The notes: generated by a model from the letters alone, not told the origin. A stretch of 64,000 nucleotides of DNA from an uncultured Mycoplasmatota bacterium (GCA_947302655.1 CAMYVW010000002.1:62001-126000), one strand, 5' to 3'. Counted from the first letter of the stretch, positions 51,516-59,627 are shown. Numbers and translations: made by a program.

Positions 51516-52126
51516 TATATTAAATAAATAATTATAAGAAATATTGAAACAATATTTCTTTTTTTATTTTTCAAATTATTTATATTAAATGAAAGCAAAC
51601 CTATTATTAAAACCCCAATAATTGTTTTTATATTGGCATCTAAAATATTGTTTATACCTAACATAAATAGTAGAGTAACAATAGATGGTATCAAAATAAT
51701 TTCAATTGGTATTTTTAAATTATAGTTATTTTTTATTAGATATATTGGTGTTATTGGTAAAAAAATATAACTAATAAATATAAATATTTTTATTAATCTA
51801 TTGTTAAAATATATTTTTTTATAACTTAAATAAATATAAATAACTGAGAGTATGGCAGCCATTATAATAAGCATAATATTATAGCTAATAATTGTTTTAA
51901 AGATATCAATTATTATAATTACAACTAGTTTTAATAATTCTTTTATATTAATCTTTTTAATTGAATTAACTATAATCTTTAATATTATTCCTAATAATAT
52001 TGCTATAAAAAATGCTTTATTATTGGTGTAAAAAAATATGTAATTAATAATTTTGTATATTGATTTTATATTTAAAAGATATAAAAAGTTTTTAATTATA
52101 AAAATATATATAATATAAAATAACAA
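51497..52126 (-). CDS. Hydrophobic membrane protein (209 aa)
   Basis: Unrecognised; about seven predicted membrane helices, very rich in Ile and Leu. TTG start 6-9 nt after AGGTGAT. Its last 20 residues read across the rmuC terminator hairpin and the end of rmuC, an unusual overlap. The helix pattern and clear ribosome site support a real gene, but low complexity reduces confidence. Confidence 0.6.
   Translation of the reverse strand: MLFYIIYIFIIKNFLYLLNIKSIYKIINYIFFYTNNKAFFIAILLGIILKIIVNSIKKINIKELLKLVVIIIIDIFKTIISYNIMLIIMAAILSVIYIYLSYKKIYFNNRLIKIFIFISYIFLPITPIYLIKNNYNLKIPIEIILIPSIVTLLFMLGINNILDANIKTIIGVLIIGLLSFNINNLKNKKRNIVSIFLIIIYLIYYSTLS
51536..51565 (+). terminator. rmuC terminator
   Basis: An 11-bp perfect stem (AAGAAATATTG with CAATATTTCTT) around AAA, then T's. 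It lies within the antisense membrane-protein gene. Confidence 0.85.
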
Positions 52127-52167
52127 TTTTTATCACCTAATTAAATATAATTATTTAAGGAGGATTT

Positions 52168-52377
52168 ATGCTTAAAATAATATATAAAATGATAGGTTTA
52201 ATTTATACAGCATTTTTACTTTTTATTTTTTTTATAAATTTTAATTTATTAAGTTTTAAGGAAAAATTTTATTTAAGAGTGTTTTATTCAATAAGAATTA
52301 ATTTTATTTATTATCTTTTTTATTTAATATATATATTTATATATATTAAATATATATATAAGAAGAATATAAAATAA
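52168..52377 (+). CDS. Small hydrophobic protein (69 aa)
   Basis: Unrecognised; two membrane helices separated by a short basic loop, very rich in Phe, Ile and Tyr. An excellent AAGGAGG 5 nt before ATG is the main evidence that it is translated. It is divergent from the 209-aa membrane protein. Confidence 0.55.
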   Translation: MLKIIYKMIGLIYTAFLLFIFFINFNLLSFKEKFYLRVFYSIRINFIYYLFYLIYIFIYIKYIYKKNIK

Positions 52378-52411
52378 TAAAGTGAGTATAATAAATCTAT
52401 AAAGGTGAACA

Positions 52412-52948
52412 ATGAAAAAAATATTTTTTTTATTTATTATGGTTTTACTTACTGGATGTAAAAATAACATATCAGCAAGCTCTGTTGTAACTAATTATTT
52501 AAATTCTTATAAAGCATTAGATAAAACAATTGATAAAGAAATTGATGAAGCACTAGATAATATAGATGATTATAATATAAAACAAAAAAACACTTATAAA
52601 AGTATATTGAAAAGACAATACAAAAGCTTAGAATATGATATCTTAAAAGAGGAATATGATGAAAACAAAGTCCTTATAACTGTTAATATTAATGTTTATG
52701 ATTTGAACAAAGCTGAAGAAGAAGCAATTGATTATTTGTCTGAAAATCTAAATTTATTTTATGATCCAAATAATAATTTTGATAACGAAAAATATCTATC
52801 TTATAAATTAGATTTAATGAAAAAGACAAACAACAGAATTGATTATGAAATAATTTTTTATTTAGAAAAAATAAAAGGGAAATGGGTATTAGAGCAACCA
52901 ACAGAAAGTGATTTAGAAAAAATAAGTGGAACATACATAAATGAATAA
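52412..52948 (+). CDS. Lipoprotein, possibly NTF2-like (178 aa)
   Basis: Lipobox LTGC in MKKIFFLFIMVLLTGC. The mature domain begins with a conserved-looking VVTNYLNSYKALD helix and has an alternating strand pattern ending WVLEQPTESDLEKISG, as in small lipoproteins with an NTF2-like or DUF4878 fold. Function unknown. AAGGTG precedes the ATG. Its terminator overlaps the start codon of the next gene. Confidence 0.78.
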   Translation: MKKIFFLFIMVLLTGCKNNISASSVVTNYLNSYKALDKTIDKEIDEALDNIDDYNIKQKNTYKSILKRQYKSLEYDILKEEYDENKVLITVNINVYDLNKAEEEAIDYLSENLNLFYDPNNNFDNEKYLSYKLDLMKKTNNRIDYEIIFYLEKIKGKWVLEQPTESDLEKISGTYINE

Positions 52949-52962
52949 TTATTTTTATTAAT

Positions 52963-52970
52963 CATATTAT
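52963..52970 (+). promoter_or_regulatory. CATA-type -10 box before the carboxypeptidase gene
   Basis: CATATTAT ends 5 nt before the ATG at 52976, the same geometry as before yunB. Resembles a sigma-E -10. No clear -35 at the expected distance. Confidence 0.4.
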
Positions 52971-52971
52971 T

Positions 52972-52999
52972 AACTATGAAAAAAATCATAGTTTTTTTA
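52972..52999 (+). terminator. Terminator overlapping the next start codon
   Basis: AACTATGA and TCATAGTT pair around AAAAAA, followed by T's. The left arm contains the ATG of the carboxypeptidase gene. It would stop read-through from the lipoprotein gene, but a transcript starting at the ATG would lack half of the left arm. Confidence 0.75.
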
Positions 53000-53995
53000 T
53001 TTGTTTTTTTAATTAATGTGCAAAGGATAAATGCTTCATATGTTGTTTTAAATCAAGATGATAATATGGTAATAGAAGGATCTAATATACATGAGAAAAG
53101 ATTAATAGCATCAATTACTAAAGTCATGACAGCTTATATAGTTATAAATAATAGTAATTTAAATGATATAGTTACTGTAGGAGAAGAGGTAAATCAAGCA
53201 CATGGAAGTTCTATTTATCTTGTTAAAGGAGAACAACTTACTGTTAATGATTTATTATATGGAATGATCTTAAGAAGTGGTAATGATGCTGCAATTGTCT
53301 TAGCTAAATACGTTAGTGGTTCTATAGATGAATTTGTTAAACTTATGAATAGTGAAGTAATTAAATTAGGACTTAAAAATACAGTTTTTATGAATCCAAC
53401 GGGTCTTGATGATGACATAAAGGGAAATATATCAACTGCTTATGATATGGGAGTTATAACTAATTTAGCTATGAAAAATAAGATATTTCGCAAAATTTTT
53501 AAAACAAAGCATTATAAATGTAAATCTAATATAAAATCTTTTGATTGGTATAATAAAAATAAAACCTTATATAATTATAAATATACTACCGGTGGAAAAA
53601 CAGGATATACTAAAAAAGCTTATAGAACTTTAATAACTACAGCAACTAAAGATAATATTGATTTAACTATTGTATCTTTAAATATGAGCGATGATTTTAA
53701 TTTTCATAAAAATAAATATATAGATATTTTTAACAAGTATAAAAAATATTTAATTATCAATAAATATGATTTAAATATAAATAATAAATTTTATAAAAAA
53801 AGAAAATGTTCTTTTTTTATGAAAAATAATTATTATTATTTAACAAAAAAAGATTTGTTAAAAAATTTAAGAGTTGAATATGTTTTAAATAAAGATGTTA
53901 GTTTAAAAAACAATATTATTGGTAGTGCTTATGTATACGACAAGAACAAAATAGTTTTTGAAGATCCAATCTATTTAAAGTGTATAGATAAATAA
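52976..53995 (+). CDS. D-alanyl-D-alanine carboxypeptidase (S11, DacB/DacF type)
   Basis: A 339-residue secreted penicillin-binding protein with signal peptide MKKIIVFLFVFLINVQRINA. The active-site motifs are SITK (in ASITKVMTAY, about residue 46), SGN (RSGNDAAI, about residue 102) and KTG (TGGKTGYTKKAY, about residue 207). It trims the terminal D-Ala of peptidoglycan stem peptides. No ribosome site precedes the ATG, and CATATTAT lies just upstream, which would fit sigma-E control as for B. subtilis dacB. Confidence 0.9.
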   Translation: MKKIIVFLFVFLINVQRINASYVVLNQDDNMVIEGSNIHEKRLIASITKVMTAYIVINNSNLNDIVTVGEEVNQAHGSSIYLVKGEQLTVNDLLYGMILRSGNDAAIVLAKYVSGSIDEFVKLMNSEVIKLGLKNTVFMNPTGLDDDIKGNISTAYDMGVITNLAMKNKIFRKIFKTKHYKCKSNIKSFDWYNKNKTLYNYKYTTGGKTGYTKKAYRTLITTATKDNIDLTIVSLNMSDDFNFHKNKYIDIFNKYKKYLIINKYDLNINNKFYKKRKCSFFMKNNYYYLTKKDLLKNLRVEYVLNKDVSLKNNIIGSAYVYDKNKIVFEDPIYLKCIDK

Positions 53996-54031
53996 AAATA
54001 TTATCATCTTTTTTTATTTTTTTCTTAATTA

Positions 54032-54040
54032 TGGTATAAT
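54032..54040 (+). promoter_or_regulatory. Extended -10 promoter of the pseudouridine synthase gene
   Basis: TGGTATAAT (TGnTATAAT) 16 nt before the ATG. Confidence 0.6.
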
Positions 54041-54056
54041 TTTTTTGGTGATACAA

Positions 54057-54767
54057 ATGGAGCGTCTACAGAAAGTAATAGCAAACTATGGGTACACATC
54101 AAGAAGAAATGCAGAAAAACTTATTACTGATGGAAGAGTAAAAGTTAATGGCATTAAAGTTACATTACTTGGGACTAAAGTAAGCGGAACTGATATTATT
54201 ACTATTGATGATGTGGTTATTAATAAAGAAGAAAAAAAGGTGTATTATTTACTTAATAAACCTAGAGAAGTTATTTGCTCAGCATCTGATGATAAGGGTA
54301 GGAAAACAGTTGTTGATATCATAAATTCTGAGTACAGAATATATCCTGTTGGAAGACTTGATTATGATACGACTGGTTTAATTATTTTAACTAATGATGG
54401 GGAACTTGCTAATTACTTAATGCATCCTAAAAATGAAGTTAAGAAAACATATCTTGCCAAAATTGAAGGACTTCTTAGTAAAGATGATATTGTTAGTTTA
54501 AAAAAAGGTATTGTTATTGATGGAAGAAAAGTTGATACTTCTAATTTTAAAATTAAAAGTAAAAATATAGAAAAAAATACATCTTTGGTTGAAATAACTA
54601 TTGTAGAAGGAAGAAATCATATTGTAAGAAATATTTTTGCTAGCTTACATCATGATGTTATAAAATTAACACGTACGCATTATGCTTTTTTAGACATTCA
54701 TAATTTAAAATCTGGGGAGTATCGACTTCTTACATTAAAAGAGATTAAAAGATTGTATAGCATTTAA
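54057..54767 (+). CDS. rluB: 16S/23S rRNA pseudouridine synthase (RsuA/RluB family)
   Basis: A 236-residue protein: N-terminal S4 domain (MERLQKVIANYGYTSRRNAEKLITDGRVKVNG), then the catalytic core with GRLDYDTTGLIILTNDGEL, in which the Asp of GRLDYDTTG is the catalytic residue (about 105). GRNHIVRNIFASLHHDVIKL closes the family core. Closest to RluB (23S) among RsuA/RluB/E/F. ATG 54057 follows GGTGAT. Confidence 0.9.
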   Translation: MERLQKVIANYGYTSRRNAEKLITDGRVKVNGIKVTLLGTKVSGTDIITIDDVVINKEEKKVYYLLNKPREVICSASDDKGRKTVVDIINSEYRIYPVGRLDYDTTGLIILTNDGELANYLMHPKNEVKKTYLAKIEGLLSKDDIVSLKKGIVIDGRKVDTSNFKIKSKNIEKNTSLVEITIVEGRNHIVRNIFASLHHDVIKLTRTHYAFLDIHNLKSGEYRLLTLKEIKRLYSI

Positions 54768-54794
54768 AAAAGCCACTTTAAAGTGGCTTTTTTT
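54766..54794. terminator. Terminator after rluB, bidirectional
   Basis: A 10-bp or longer perfect stem, AAGCCACTTT with AAAGTGGCTT, with A and T tracts on both sides, between convergent genes. Confidence 0.85.
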
Positions 54795-54796
54795 AA

Positions 54797-55078
54797 TTAT
54801 TTACAATCACAGTTTTCGCATCCACAATCGCAGTTTTCATCATTTGTGCAATCAGAGCAGCAATTACATTCATCTTTAGAGCAACTATTACCTTCACCTT
54901 TAGTAATAGCACCAGTAGGGCATGATTCTAAAGCACTAGTTAAATTTGCTGAATCTAGATTTTCATTACTAATAACGCTTGACAAACCGTTATCGTTAAA
55001 ATCAAAATGTTCTGGATCTATTGCAACGCAAGCTCCACAACCAATACATTGTTCTTCATTTACATTAATTTTTTCCAT
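54797..55078 (-). CDS. 4Fe-4S ferredoxin with Cys-rich metallothionein-like tail
   Basis: A 93-residue protein. The ferredoxin part has CIGCGAC (about residues 11-17) and the fourth ligand in ALESCPTGAI, so it holds one 4Fe-4S cluster. The last 28 residues hold ten cysteines in C-x-C and CC patterns (CSKDECNCCSDC, CDCGCENCDC). Such a tail is not part of normal ferredoxins of this size and may bind further metal. GGTGAAG precedes the ATG. Confidence 0.9.
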   Translation of the reverse strand: MEKINVNEEQCIGCGACVAIDPEHFDFNDNGLSSVISNENLDSANLTSALESCPTGAITKGEGNSCSKDECNCCSDCTNDENCDCGCENCDCK

Positions 55079-55185
55079 TTTTCTTCACCATTAATATTAT
55101 AAAAAAAATAATATATAAAATCAATTATATTATTTAAAAATAGTTAAATATATGTTATTATTTTATTAGATTGGGGTGCTATAAA

Positions 55186-56001
55186 ATGCAAACAAGGATG
55201 GAAAAGTACACTGATGCACATGAAGAACTTGGATCTAGATCTAAGAGAAATGAAGAACTTTATAAAAGCATTTCAAATGAGGAACTAGATAAATATACTA
55301 TTAAAACAAACGCGACTGTACTAAGTGATAATGGCACAAATATTGATATTGATCACATTAAAAGAATTTTAGAAACAAGATATAATGAAGCCCCTAAACG
55401 TAAGTCAATAACAATACCTGAAGAGGTAAATGATAACGATATAACTCAAGTTGAAACAAAAGAATATGATATTAATTTAATATTAGAAAAAGCTAAAGAA
55501 CAAGAAAACGTTGATTATGAGAAAAATCGTTTTAAAAAATTAAGAGATACACAATATGATATATTAAGAGATTTAAATATTGATGGAAGGTCTGCTGATA
55601 ATGAGGATGCTAAAGTAGATAAAGATGAATTACTTGAACTAATTAATACCATCACACAAAAAGAATTAGAAAATAAAAAGGGGTCTGATGATCCACTTGA
55701 TTTATTTCCTGATTTAAAAGGTGATGATAATACAGTAGTACTTGATGGAATGCAAGAAGAAATAACTGATAAACTTGCTAATGCTCCAATTGAAGAAGAT
55801 GAAACATTAGATAAATCTTTTTATACTACTACAACATCATTTACTCAAAGTGATTTTGATGATTTTGATGATTTAAAGAAGGAAGTTAAAGGTCATAAAC
55901 TTATTTTAATTATTCTTACGATAGTTATTATTGGTGGTTTATTATTTGCAATATTCTTTCTACTAAACAATTTTTTAGGTATTAATTTCTTTAAAAAATG
56001 A
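55186..56001 (+). CDS. Tail-anchored acidic cytoplasmic protein (271 aa)
   Basis: Unrecognised. A long hydrophilic part (residues 1-235, Asp/Glu/Lys-rich, helical) is followed by one C-terminal membrane helix (KLILIILTIVIIGGLLFAIFFLL). An N-terminal stretch MEKYTDAHEELGSRSKRNEELYK recurs in charged scaffold-like proteins. ATG 55186 follows TTGGGGTG. Possibly a division or envelope scaffold; no direct evidence. It ends at a hairpin immediately before yunB. Confidence 0.7.
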   Translation: MQTRMEKYTDAHEELGSRSKRNEELYKSISNEELDKYTIKTNATVLSDNGTNIDIDHIKRILETRYNEAPKRKSITIPEEVNDNDITQVETKEYDINLILEKAKEQENVDYEKNRFKKLRDTQYDILRDLNIDGRSADNEDAKVDKDELLELINTITQKELENKKGSDDPLDLFPDLKGDDNTVVLDGMQEEITDKLANAPIEEDETLDKSFYTTTTSFTQSDFDDFDDLKKEVKGHKLILIILTIVIIGGLLFAIFFLLNNFLGINFFKK

Positions 56002-56021
56002 TAATTTATTATCATTTTTTT
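55997..56021 (+). terminator. Terminator before yunB
   Basis: AAATGATAAT and ATTATCATTT pair across the T-rich centre, then T's that run directly into the CATATTAT box. Confidence 0.75.
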
Positions 56022-56029
56022 CATATTAT
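56022..56029 (+). promoter_or_regulatory. CATA-type -10 box before yunB
   Basis: CATATTAT ends 5 nt before the ATG at 56035. A possible -35 core ATA is at 56001-56003, one base longer than ideal for sigma-E spacing. Confidence 0.45.
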
Positions 56030-56034
56030 TAAAT

Positions 56035-56715
56035 ATGTTAAGAAGAAAATATATAATACTTATAAATTTTATAATTATTTTTATCCTTTTCTTATTTTAT
56101 ATTTTATATTTTGGTAGTAAATATATTAAAAGACTAGATGCTTTTATATATGAAAATAATAAAATTATAATAAAAAATGAATTAAATACTTTTATTAATA
56201 GTATAAGTAATCTTGATTATAATAAAGTATATAATTTTCAATATAATGATAAAAAAGAAATTATTGGAGCAAATTATAATATAAATTATATTAATAAATA
56301 TATTGTTAAATATACAAGTGAATTTAAAAATAATATTAAACATATTTTATATAGTAAATATGTAAACAACTATTTTAAAAAATTAAATATAAATAATAAT
56401 ACATATCTTGTAGTACCAATTGGTATTGTATCTAATAATCCTTTTCTATATAATTTTGGACCTAATATATTTTTATCTTATGACTTTTTAACAACATATA
56501 ATTTCTACTTAGATTTTGATGCAAAAAATTATGGCCTTAATAACACACTTGTAAACTTGTACCTAACTGTTGAAGTTGAACAAAGTATTTTTAAGCCTAC
56601 ACTTGAAACAAAAAATAAAACTAAATATCGTTTTTTAATTTCATCTCAAATAGTATATGGAAGATTTGCTGATTTTTTAAGTGCAGGAATTAATATGAAA
56701 AGCAGTAATTTATGA
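56035..56715 (+). CDS. yunB: YunB-family sporulation protein
   Basis: A 226-residue protein with one N-terminal membrane helix and an extracytoplasmic domain. The pattern VVPIGIVSNNPFLYNFGPNIFLSYDFL followed by NTLVNLYLTVEVEQSI and YRFLISSQIVYGRFADFL matches YunB as I know it. YunB is a sigma-E-dependent membrane protein in B. subtilis of unclear activity. Neither a ribosome site nor a leader is present; CATATTAT sits just upstream. Confidence 0.85.
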   Translation: MLRRKYIILINFIIIFILFLFYILYFGSKYIKRLDAFIYENNKIIIKNELNTFINSISNLDYNKVYNFQYNDKKEIIGANYNINYINKYIVKYTSEFKNNIKHILYSKYVNNYFKKLNINNNTYLVVPIGIVSNNPFLYNFGPNIFLSYDFLTTYNFYLDFDAKNYGLNNTLVNLYLTVEVEQSIFKPTLETKNKTKYRFLISSQIVYGRFADFLSAGINMKSSNL

Positions 56716-56737
56716 TATAATTAAAGAGGTGATATAT

Positions 56738-57025
56738 ATGAAAACTATTAAGATTAATAATAAAAAATATGAAATAATTAATGATGATAATGACGTAATA
56801 GATATTGAATTACTTAATGAAAAAATAACAGATTATTTTGATGAGTTTGATTATATTGTTGGTGATTATGCCTATAATAAATTAAGATTAAAAGGATTTA
56901 ATGATAAAGGCAATAAGCATTATAAACCAATAAATGATATAGCAAATTTAGATAAATATATAAGTGATTATTGTGCTTATGGTTGTAAGTGGTTTTGCAT
57001 AAAAAAAACCAGTAATAATGATTGA
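56738..57025 (+). CDS. yutD: YutD-like protein (DUF1027)
   Basis: A 95-residue cytoplasmic protein. FDYIVGDYAYNKLRLKGFND and ISDYCAYGCKWFCIKK match YutD (YDYIVGDW.YGQLRLKGF..., EYCNFGC.YFVL). Function unknown. ATG 56738 follows GAGGTGAT; an extended -10 TGATATAAT lies at 56713-56721. Confidence 0.88.
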   Translation: MKTIKINNKKYEIINDDNDVIDIELLNEKITDYFDEFDYIVGDYAYNKLRLKGFNDKGNKHYKPINDIANLDKYISDYCAYGCKWFCIKKTSNND

Positions 57026-57049
57026 TTTAAAATTGTACTTTTGATATAA
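57021..57049 (+). promoter_or_regulatory. Promoter of the 235-aa gene
   Basis: TTGATT (57021-57026) and TATAAT (57044-57049) are separated by 17 bp with an extended -10 TG. Confidence 0.75.
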
Positions 57050-57076
57050 TGCTAATGAGAATAGGAAGGGATAAAT

Positions 57077-57784
57077 ATGACAAAGGTAAAACTAAACCTA
57101 GTATCTGGAAATATTCAAGAAAGAGAAGTTGTTACAGCTTTTAAATATAATGATGTTAAATACATTATTTTTGATGGTGAAAGTACTGGATCAATGGGAC
57201 TTCCAATTATCTTAGTATGTAAGGAAGTTTTAGGTAAAGTAGTTGGTATAACTGATGCTGAAGAGTGGAAGAATACAAAAGAATGTTTAAAGAAAATAAT
57301 CTCTGGTGAAAAAATTGAATATGCTAGTGTTAATTCAGAATTAAAAGCAGATGATATATATTATCGTCAGTTAACTCTTCCAGTTGCATCATTTGATGCT
57401 CTTAAGAATTCATATGTTATTCCAGATACAAGTGAAGTTGGTAGTGATGCTTCTAATGCTACACCAGTATTTGAACAAATTGTACCTGAAGACATTACAA
57501 AAACTGATATATCTTCAATTAATCCTGTTCCAGCTGATACATTTAATAATCCTCAATTAAATAATGAACCAGCTGTAACTAGTGAACCAGTTCCTTCAAG
57601 TATTCCTGCAGTTGAACAAGCAGTACCTGTTGTAGAAAAACCAGTAGAGGAATATAATTTAAATGAAGCATCTTCAAATGTTGCTCCTGCAATTAATAAT
57701 TATGACGAATTAAAAAATGAGTTTTTAAAATCAGCTGAAAAATTATTTGATGAAATATATAATAAGATTAATCATAATGATTAA
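57077..57784 (+). CDS. Hypothetical protein with Pro/Val-rich linker (235 aa)
   Basis: Unrecognised. The N-terminal 110 residues look like a compact alpha/beta domain (FKYNDVKYIIFDGESTGSMGLPIILVCKEV). A Pro/Val/Asn linker (residues about 115-205) and a C-terminal amphipathic helix (DELKNEFLKSAEKLFDEIY) follow. Cytoplasmic. It is between yutD and the YutH-like gene and ends at a terminator. Confidence 0.7.
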   Translation: MTKVKLNLVSGNIQEREVVTAFKYNDVKYIIFDGESTGSMGLPIILVCKEVLGKVVGITDAEEWKNTKECLKKIISGEKIEYASVNSELKADDIYYRQLTLPVASFDALKNSYVIPDTSEVGSDASNATPVFEQIVPEDITKTDISSINPVPADTFNNPQLNNEPAVTSEPVPSSIPAVEQAVPVVEKPVEEYNLNEASSNVAPAINNYDELKNEFLKSAEKLFDEIYNKINHND

Positions 57785-57793
57785 TCTTTTTTT
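57764..57793 (+). terminator. Terminator of the 235-aa gene
   Basis: AAGATTAATC and GATTAATCTT form a 10-bp stem around ATAAT, followed by T's. Confidence 0.8.
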
Positions 57794-57815
57794 ATATAAT
57801 TAATTAAGTGATTAT

Positions 57816-58712
57816 ATGAAAAACCTAATTGATTATTTATATAGCATTGATATAACTAATATAGATAAGCATGATTATTATTATTTATTAAAGGATAATC
57901 ATACTACTTATCTTTTTTCAAAATATAATCATTATCGAGATTTTGATTTTATTTACAATATATGTGATGAACTTAATAAACACTATTTTTATGTATATAA
58001 ATTAAAGAAAAATATATATAACAATATTCTTTCAACTATTGATAATGAGAAATACTATTTACTTGATATTGGTTTAAACTATGATAATGAATTGGATTTT
58101 TATGAGATGGTTAACTTTTATAAACGGTCTAGTGTTTTTTTAAATAGAAATTTTAATTTTAAGTGTAACTGGGATATTTTATGGGAAAATAAAATTGATT
58201 ATTTGCATTTACATGCAAATAATTATCTTGTTTCTAATAAAAATATCGCACCATTATTTTTTTATTATTTAGGATTAGCAGAAAATGCACTTATATATGT
58301 TAAAACAATTGAAAAGAATATTGGGTTTTCCATAAATGATCGAATATCTTTTACTCATAGGAGGATGCCTGCGCACATAAAGAATCTTTTCTTTTATAAT
58401 CCCTTTAATTTGATGATTGATCTTGAGGTTAGGGATATAGCAGAGTATATTAAAAGCATGTATTATAGTGATTTGGATTATATAAATGATCTTGAGTATT
58501 ATTTAAAAACTAATTTATTAACAAAGTATTCGGCATCGATGCTTTATGCAAGGATTGTTTATCCAAGTAATTTTTTTGATTATTATGAAAATAAAAGTGA
58601 AGAATATTTTTCTGGTAAGTTTAGTGATACGAACAGTTATGAAAGTTTTATAAAAAAAACATATGAATTAATTAATTCACATGTTAATATTGATAAAATT
58701 TCTTGGTTATAA
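57816..58712 (+). CDS. YutH-like protein (CotS/aminoglycoside kinase fold), tentative
   Basis: A 298-residue, Tyr/Asn-rich cytoplasmic protein. The segment SFTHRRMPAHIKNLFFYNPFNLMIDLEVRDIAEYIKSMYY resembles, from memory, the C-terminal lobe of YutH/CotS proteins, a kinase-like family associated with spore coat. The usual kinase HGD motif is not visible, so any catalytic activity is doubtful. Neighbours yunB, yutD and nfu support the assignment. AAGTGAT is a poor ribosome site and the -10 TATAAT is only about 20 nt upstream. Confidence 0.5.
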   Translation: MKNLIDYLYSIDITNIDKHDYYYLLKDNHTTYLFSKYNHYRDFDFIYNICDELNKHYFYVYKLKKNIYNNILSTIDNEKYYLLDIGLNYDNELDFYEMVNFYKRSSVFLNRNFNFKCNWDILWENKIDYLHLHANNYLVSNKNIAPLFFYYLGLAENALIYVKTIEKNIGFSINDRISFTHRRMPAHIKNLFFYNPFNLMIDLEVRDIAEYIKSMYYSDLDYINDLEYYLKTNLLTKYSASMLYARIVYPSNFFDYYENKSEEYFSGKFSDTNSYESFIKKTYELINSHVNIDKISWL

Positions 58713-58931
58713 TGTTACGTTTATTACACCTTTAATTTCAGGAACTTCTTGTTTAATCATTTCTTCAATTCCTTCGTTTATTGTCATGTCTTGATGCATG
58801 CAATCTTGGCATGCTCCTGTAAGCTTAACATAAACGTATCCATCTTCATATTTTATATATTCAATATCGCCACCATCCATATTTAGATATGGTCTTATAT
58901 TTTCGATTAATTCTTTAATTTTATCTTCCAT
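58707..58931 (-). CDS. nfu: NifU C-terminal domain protein (Nfu/YutI)
   Basis: A 74-residue Fe-S cluster carrier. KIKELIENIRPYLNMDGGDIEYIKYEDGYVYVKLTGAC is the family core, and the cluster ligands are C-x2-C in GACQDCMHQDMT. ATG 58931 follows TTGGAGGAA; longer frames start inside the leader. It converges with the YutH-like gene, overlapping by 6 bp. Confidence 0.92.
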   Translation of the reverse strand: MEDKIKELIENIRPYLNMDGGDIEYIKYEDGYVYVKLTGACQDCMHQDMTINEGIEEMIKQEVPEIKGVINVTL

Positions 58932-59012
58932 ATTTCCTCCAATATAATTATATATCTTTAGCTTGTTTATGTAAACTTTATATGCTAATATAACTTTGAA
59001 GGTGTTATTAAA

Positions 59013-59363
59013 ATGTATAAAGTAGACGATGTTATTAACTGTACTGTTTGTGGAATTGAAAAGTATGGCATATTTATTAGAACAGAAGATGATTATACTG
59101 GATTGATTCATATCTCTGAAATTTCAAGTGATTTTGTTAGAAACGTAAGTGATTATGCTAAAGTAGGGGAAAAGATTAAATGCCAAGTTCTTGAAGTAAA
59201 CGACGAATTGAAGCAGTTAAAATTAACAATAAAACATTTAAATTTTAAAGAAGGTTATTCACGTGAAGAAATATCAAAACTTGATTCTGGATTTGATACA
59301 CTAAAGAATAATCTTCCAAAATGGATAGAGGAGAAAAAGCAAGAATTCTCTGATAAAAAATAA
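59013..59363 (+). CDS. S1-domain RNA-binding protein (YugI/CvfD, general stress protein 13-like)
   Basis: A 116-residue protein with one S1 domain in the first 75 residues: YKVDDVINCTVCGIEKYGIFIRTEDDYTGLIHISEIS, then VGEKIKCQVLEVNDELKQLKLTIK. The C-terminal tail (FDTLKNNLPKWIEEK) is shared by YugI/CvfD proteins, which bind ribosomes or RNA. GAAGGTG precedes the ATG. Confidence 0.85.
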   Translation: MYKVDDVINCTVCGIEKYGIFIRTEDDYTGLIHISEISSDFVRNVSDYAKVGEKIKCQVLEVNDELKQLKLTIKHLNFKEGYSREEISKLDSGFDTLKNNLPKWIEEKKQEFSDKK

Positions 59364-59391
59364 AAAAATCACCATGTTGGTGATATTTTTT
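59362..59391 (+). terminator. Terminator after the S1-domain gene
   Basis: ATCACCA and TGGTGAT form a 7-bp stem around TGT, followed by T's. Confidence 0.8.
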
Positions 59392-59395
59392 ATAT

Positions 59396-59484
59396 TGGTG
59401 CCCAAGGCCGGACTTGAACCGGCACGAGCTTTAACACCCGCAGGATTTTAAGTCCTGTGCGTCTACCTATTCCGCCACTTGGGC
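59396..59484 (-). tRNA. tRNA-Leu (anticodon TAA)
   Basis: An 89-nt class II tRNA on the minus strand with a long variable arm. Anticodon loop CTTAAAA, acceptor GCCCAAG/CTTGGGC, and an encoded CCA end. Confidence 0.97.
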
Positions 59485-59515
59485 AAGGCACTGTCTTATT
59501 AATTAAGACTATTTA

Positions 59516-59544
59516 AGTATAATATGTATTTTAGTTTTTTTCAA
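59516..59544 (-). promoter_or_regulatory. Promoter of tRNA-Leu
   Basis: On the minus strand TTGAAA (59539-59544) and TATACT (59516-59521) are separated by 17 bp. A hairpin-forming GTCTTA...TAAGAC follows in the leader. Confidence 0.7.
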
Positions 59545-59597
59545 GTGTTTTTTAATAAAATTGGTCTAAATTTCTGAGGTTTATTCATAAAATATAA

Positions 59598-59627
59598 TTG
59601 ACATGGTTTTTAAACTTATGTTATAAT
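59598..59627 (+). promoter_or_regulatory. Strong promoter of the tRNA-Ser/fMet/Asp/Phe operon
   Basis: TTGACA (59598-59603) and TATAAT (59622-59627) are separated by 18 bp, with an extended -10 TG. Both hexamers are consensus. Confidence 0.85.

Noticed and set aside
54783-55094. Plus-strand frame of about 103 codons opposite the ferredoxin gene
   Set aside because: It is the mirror of a clear ferredoxin and starts inside a terminator; its Ser/Gln-rich product is an artefact of the Cys-rich tail.
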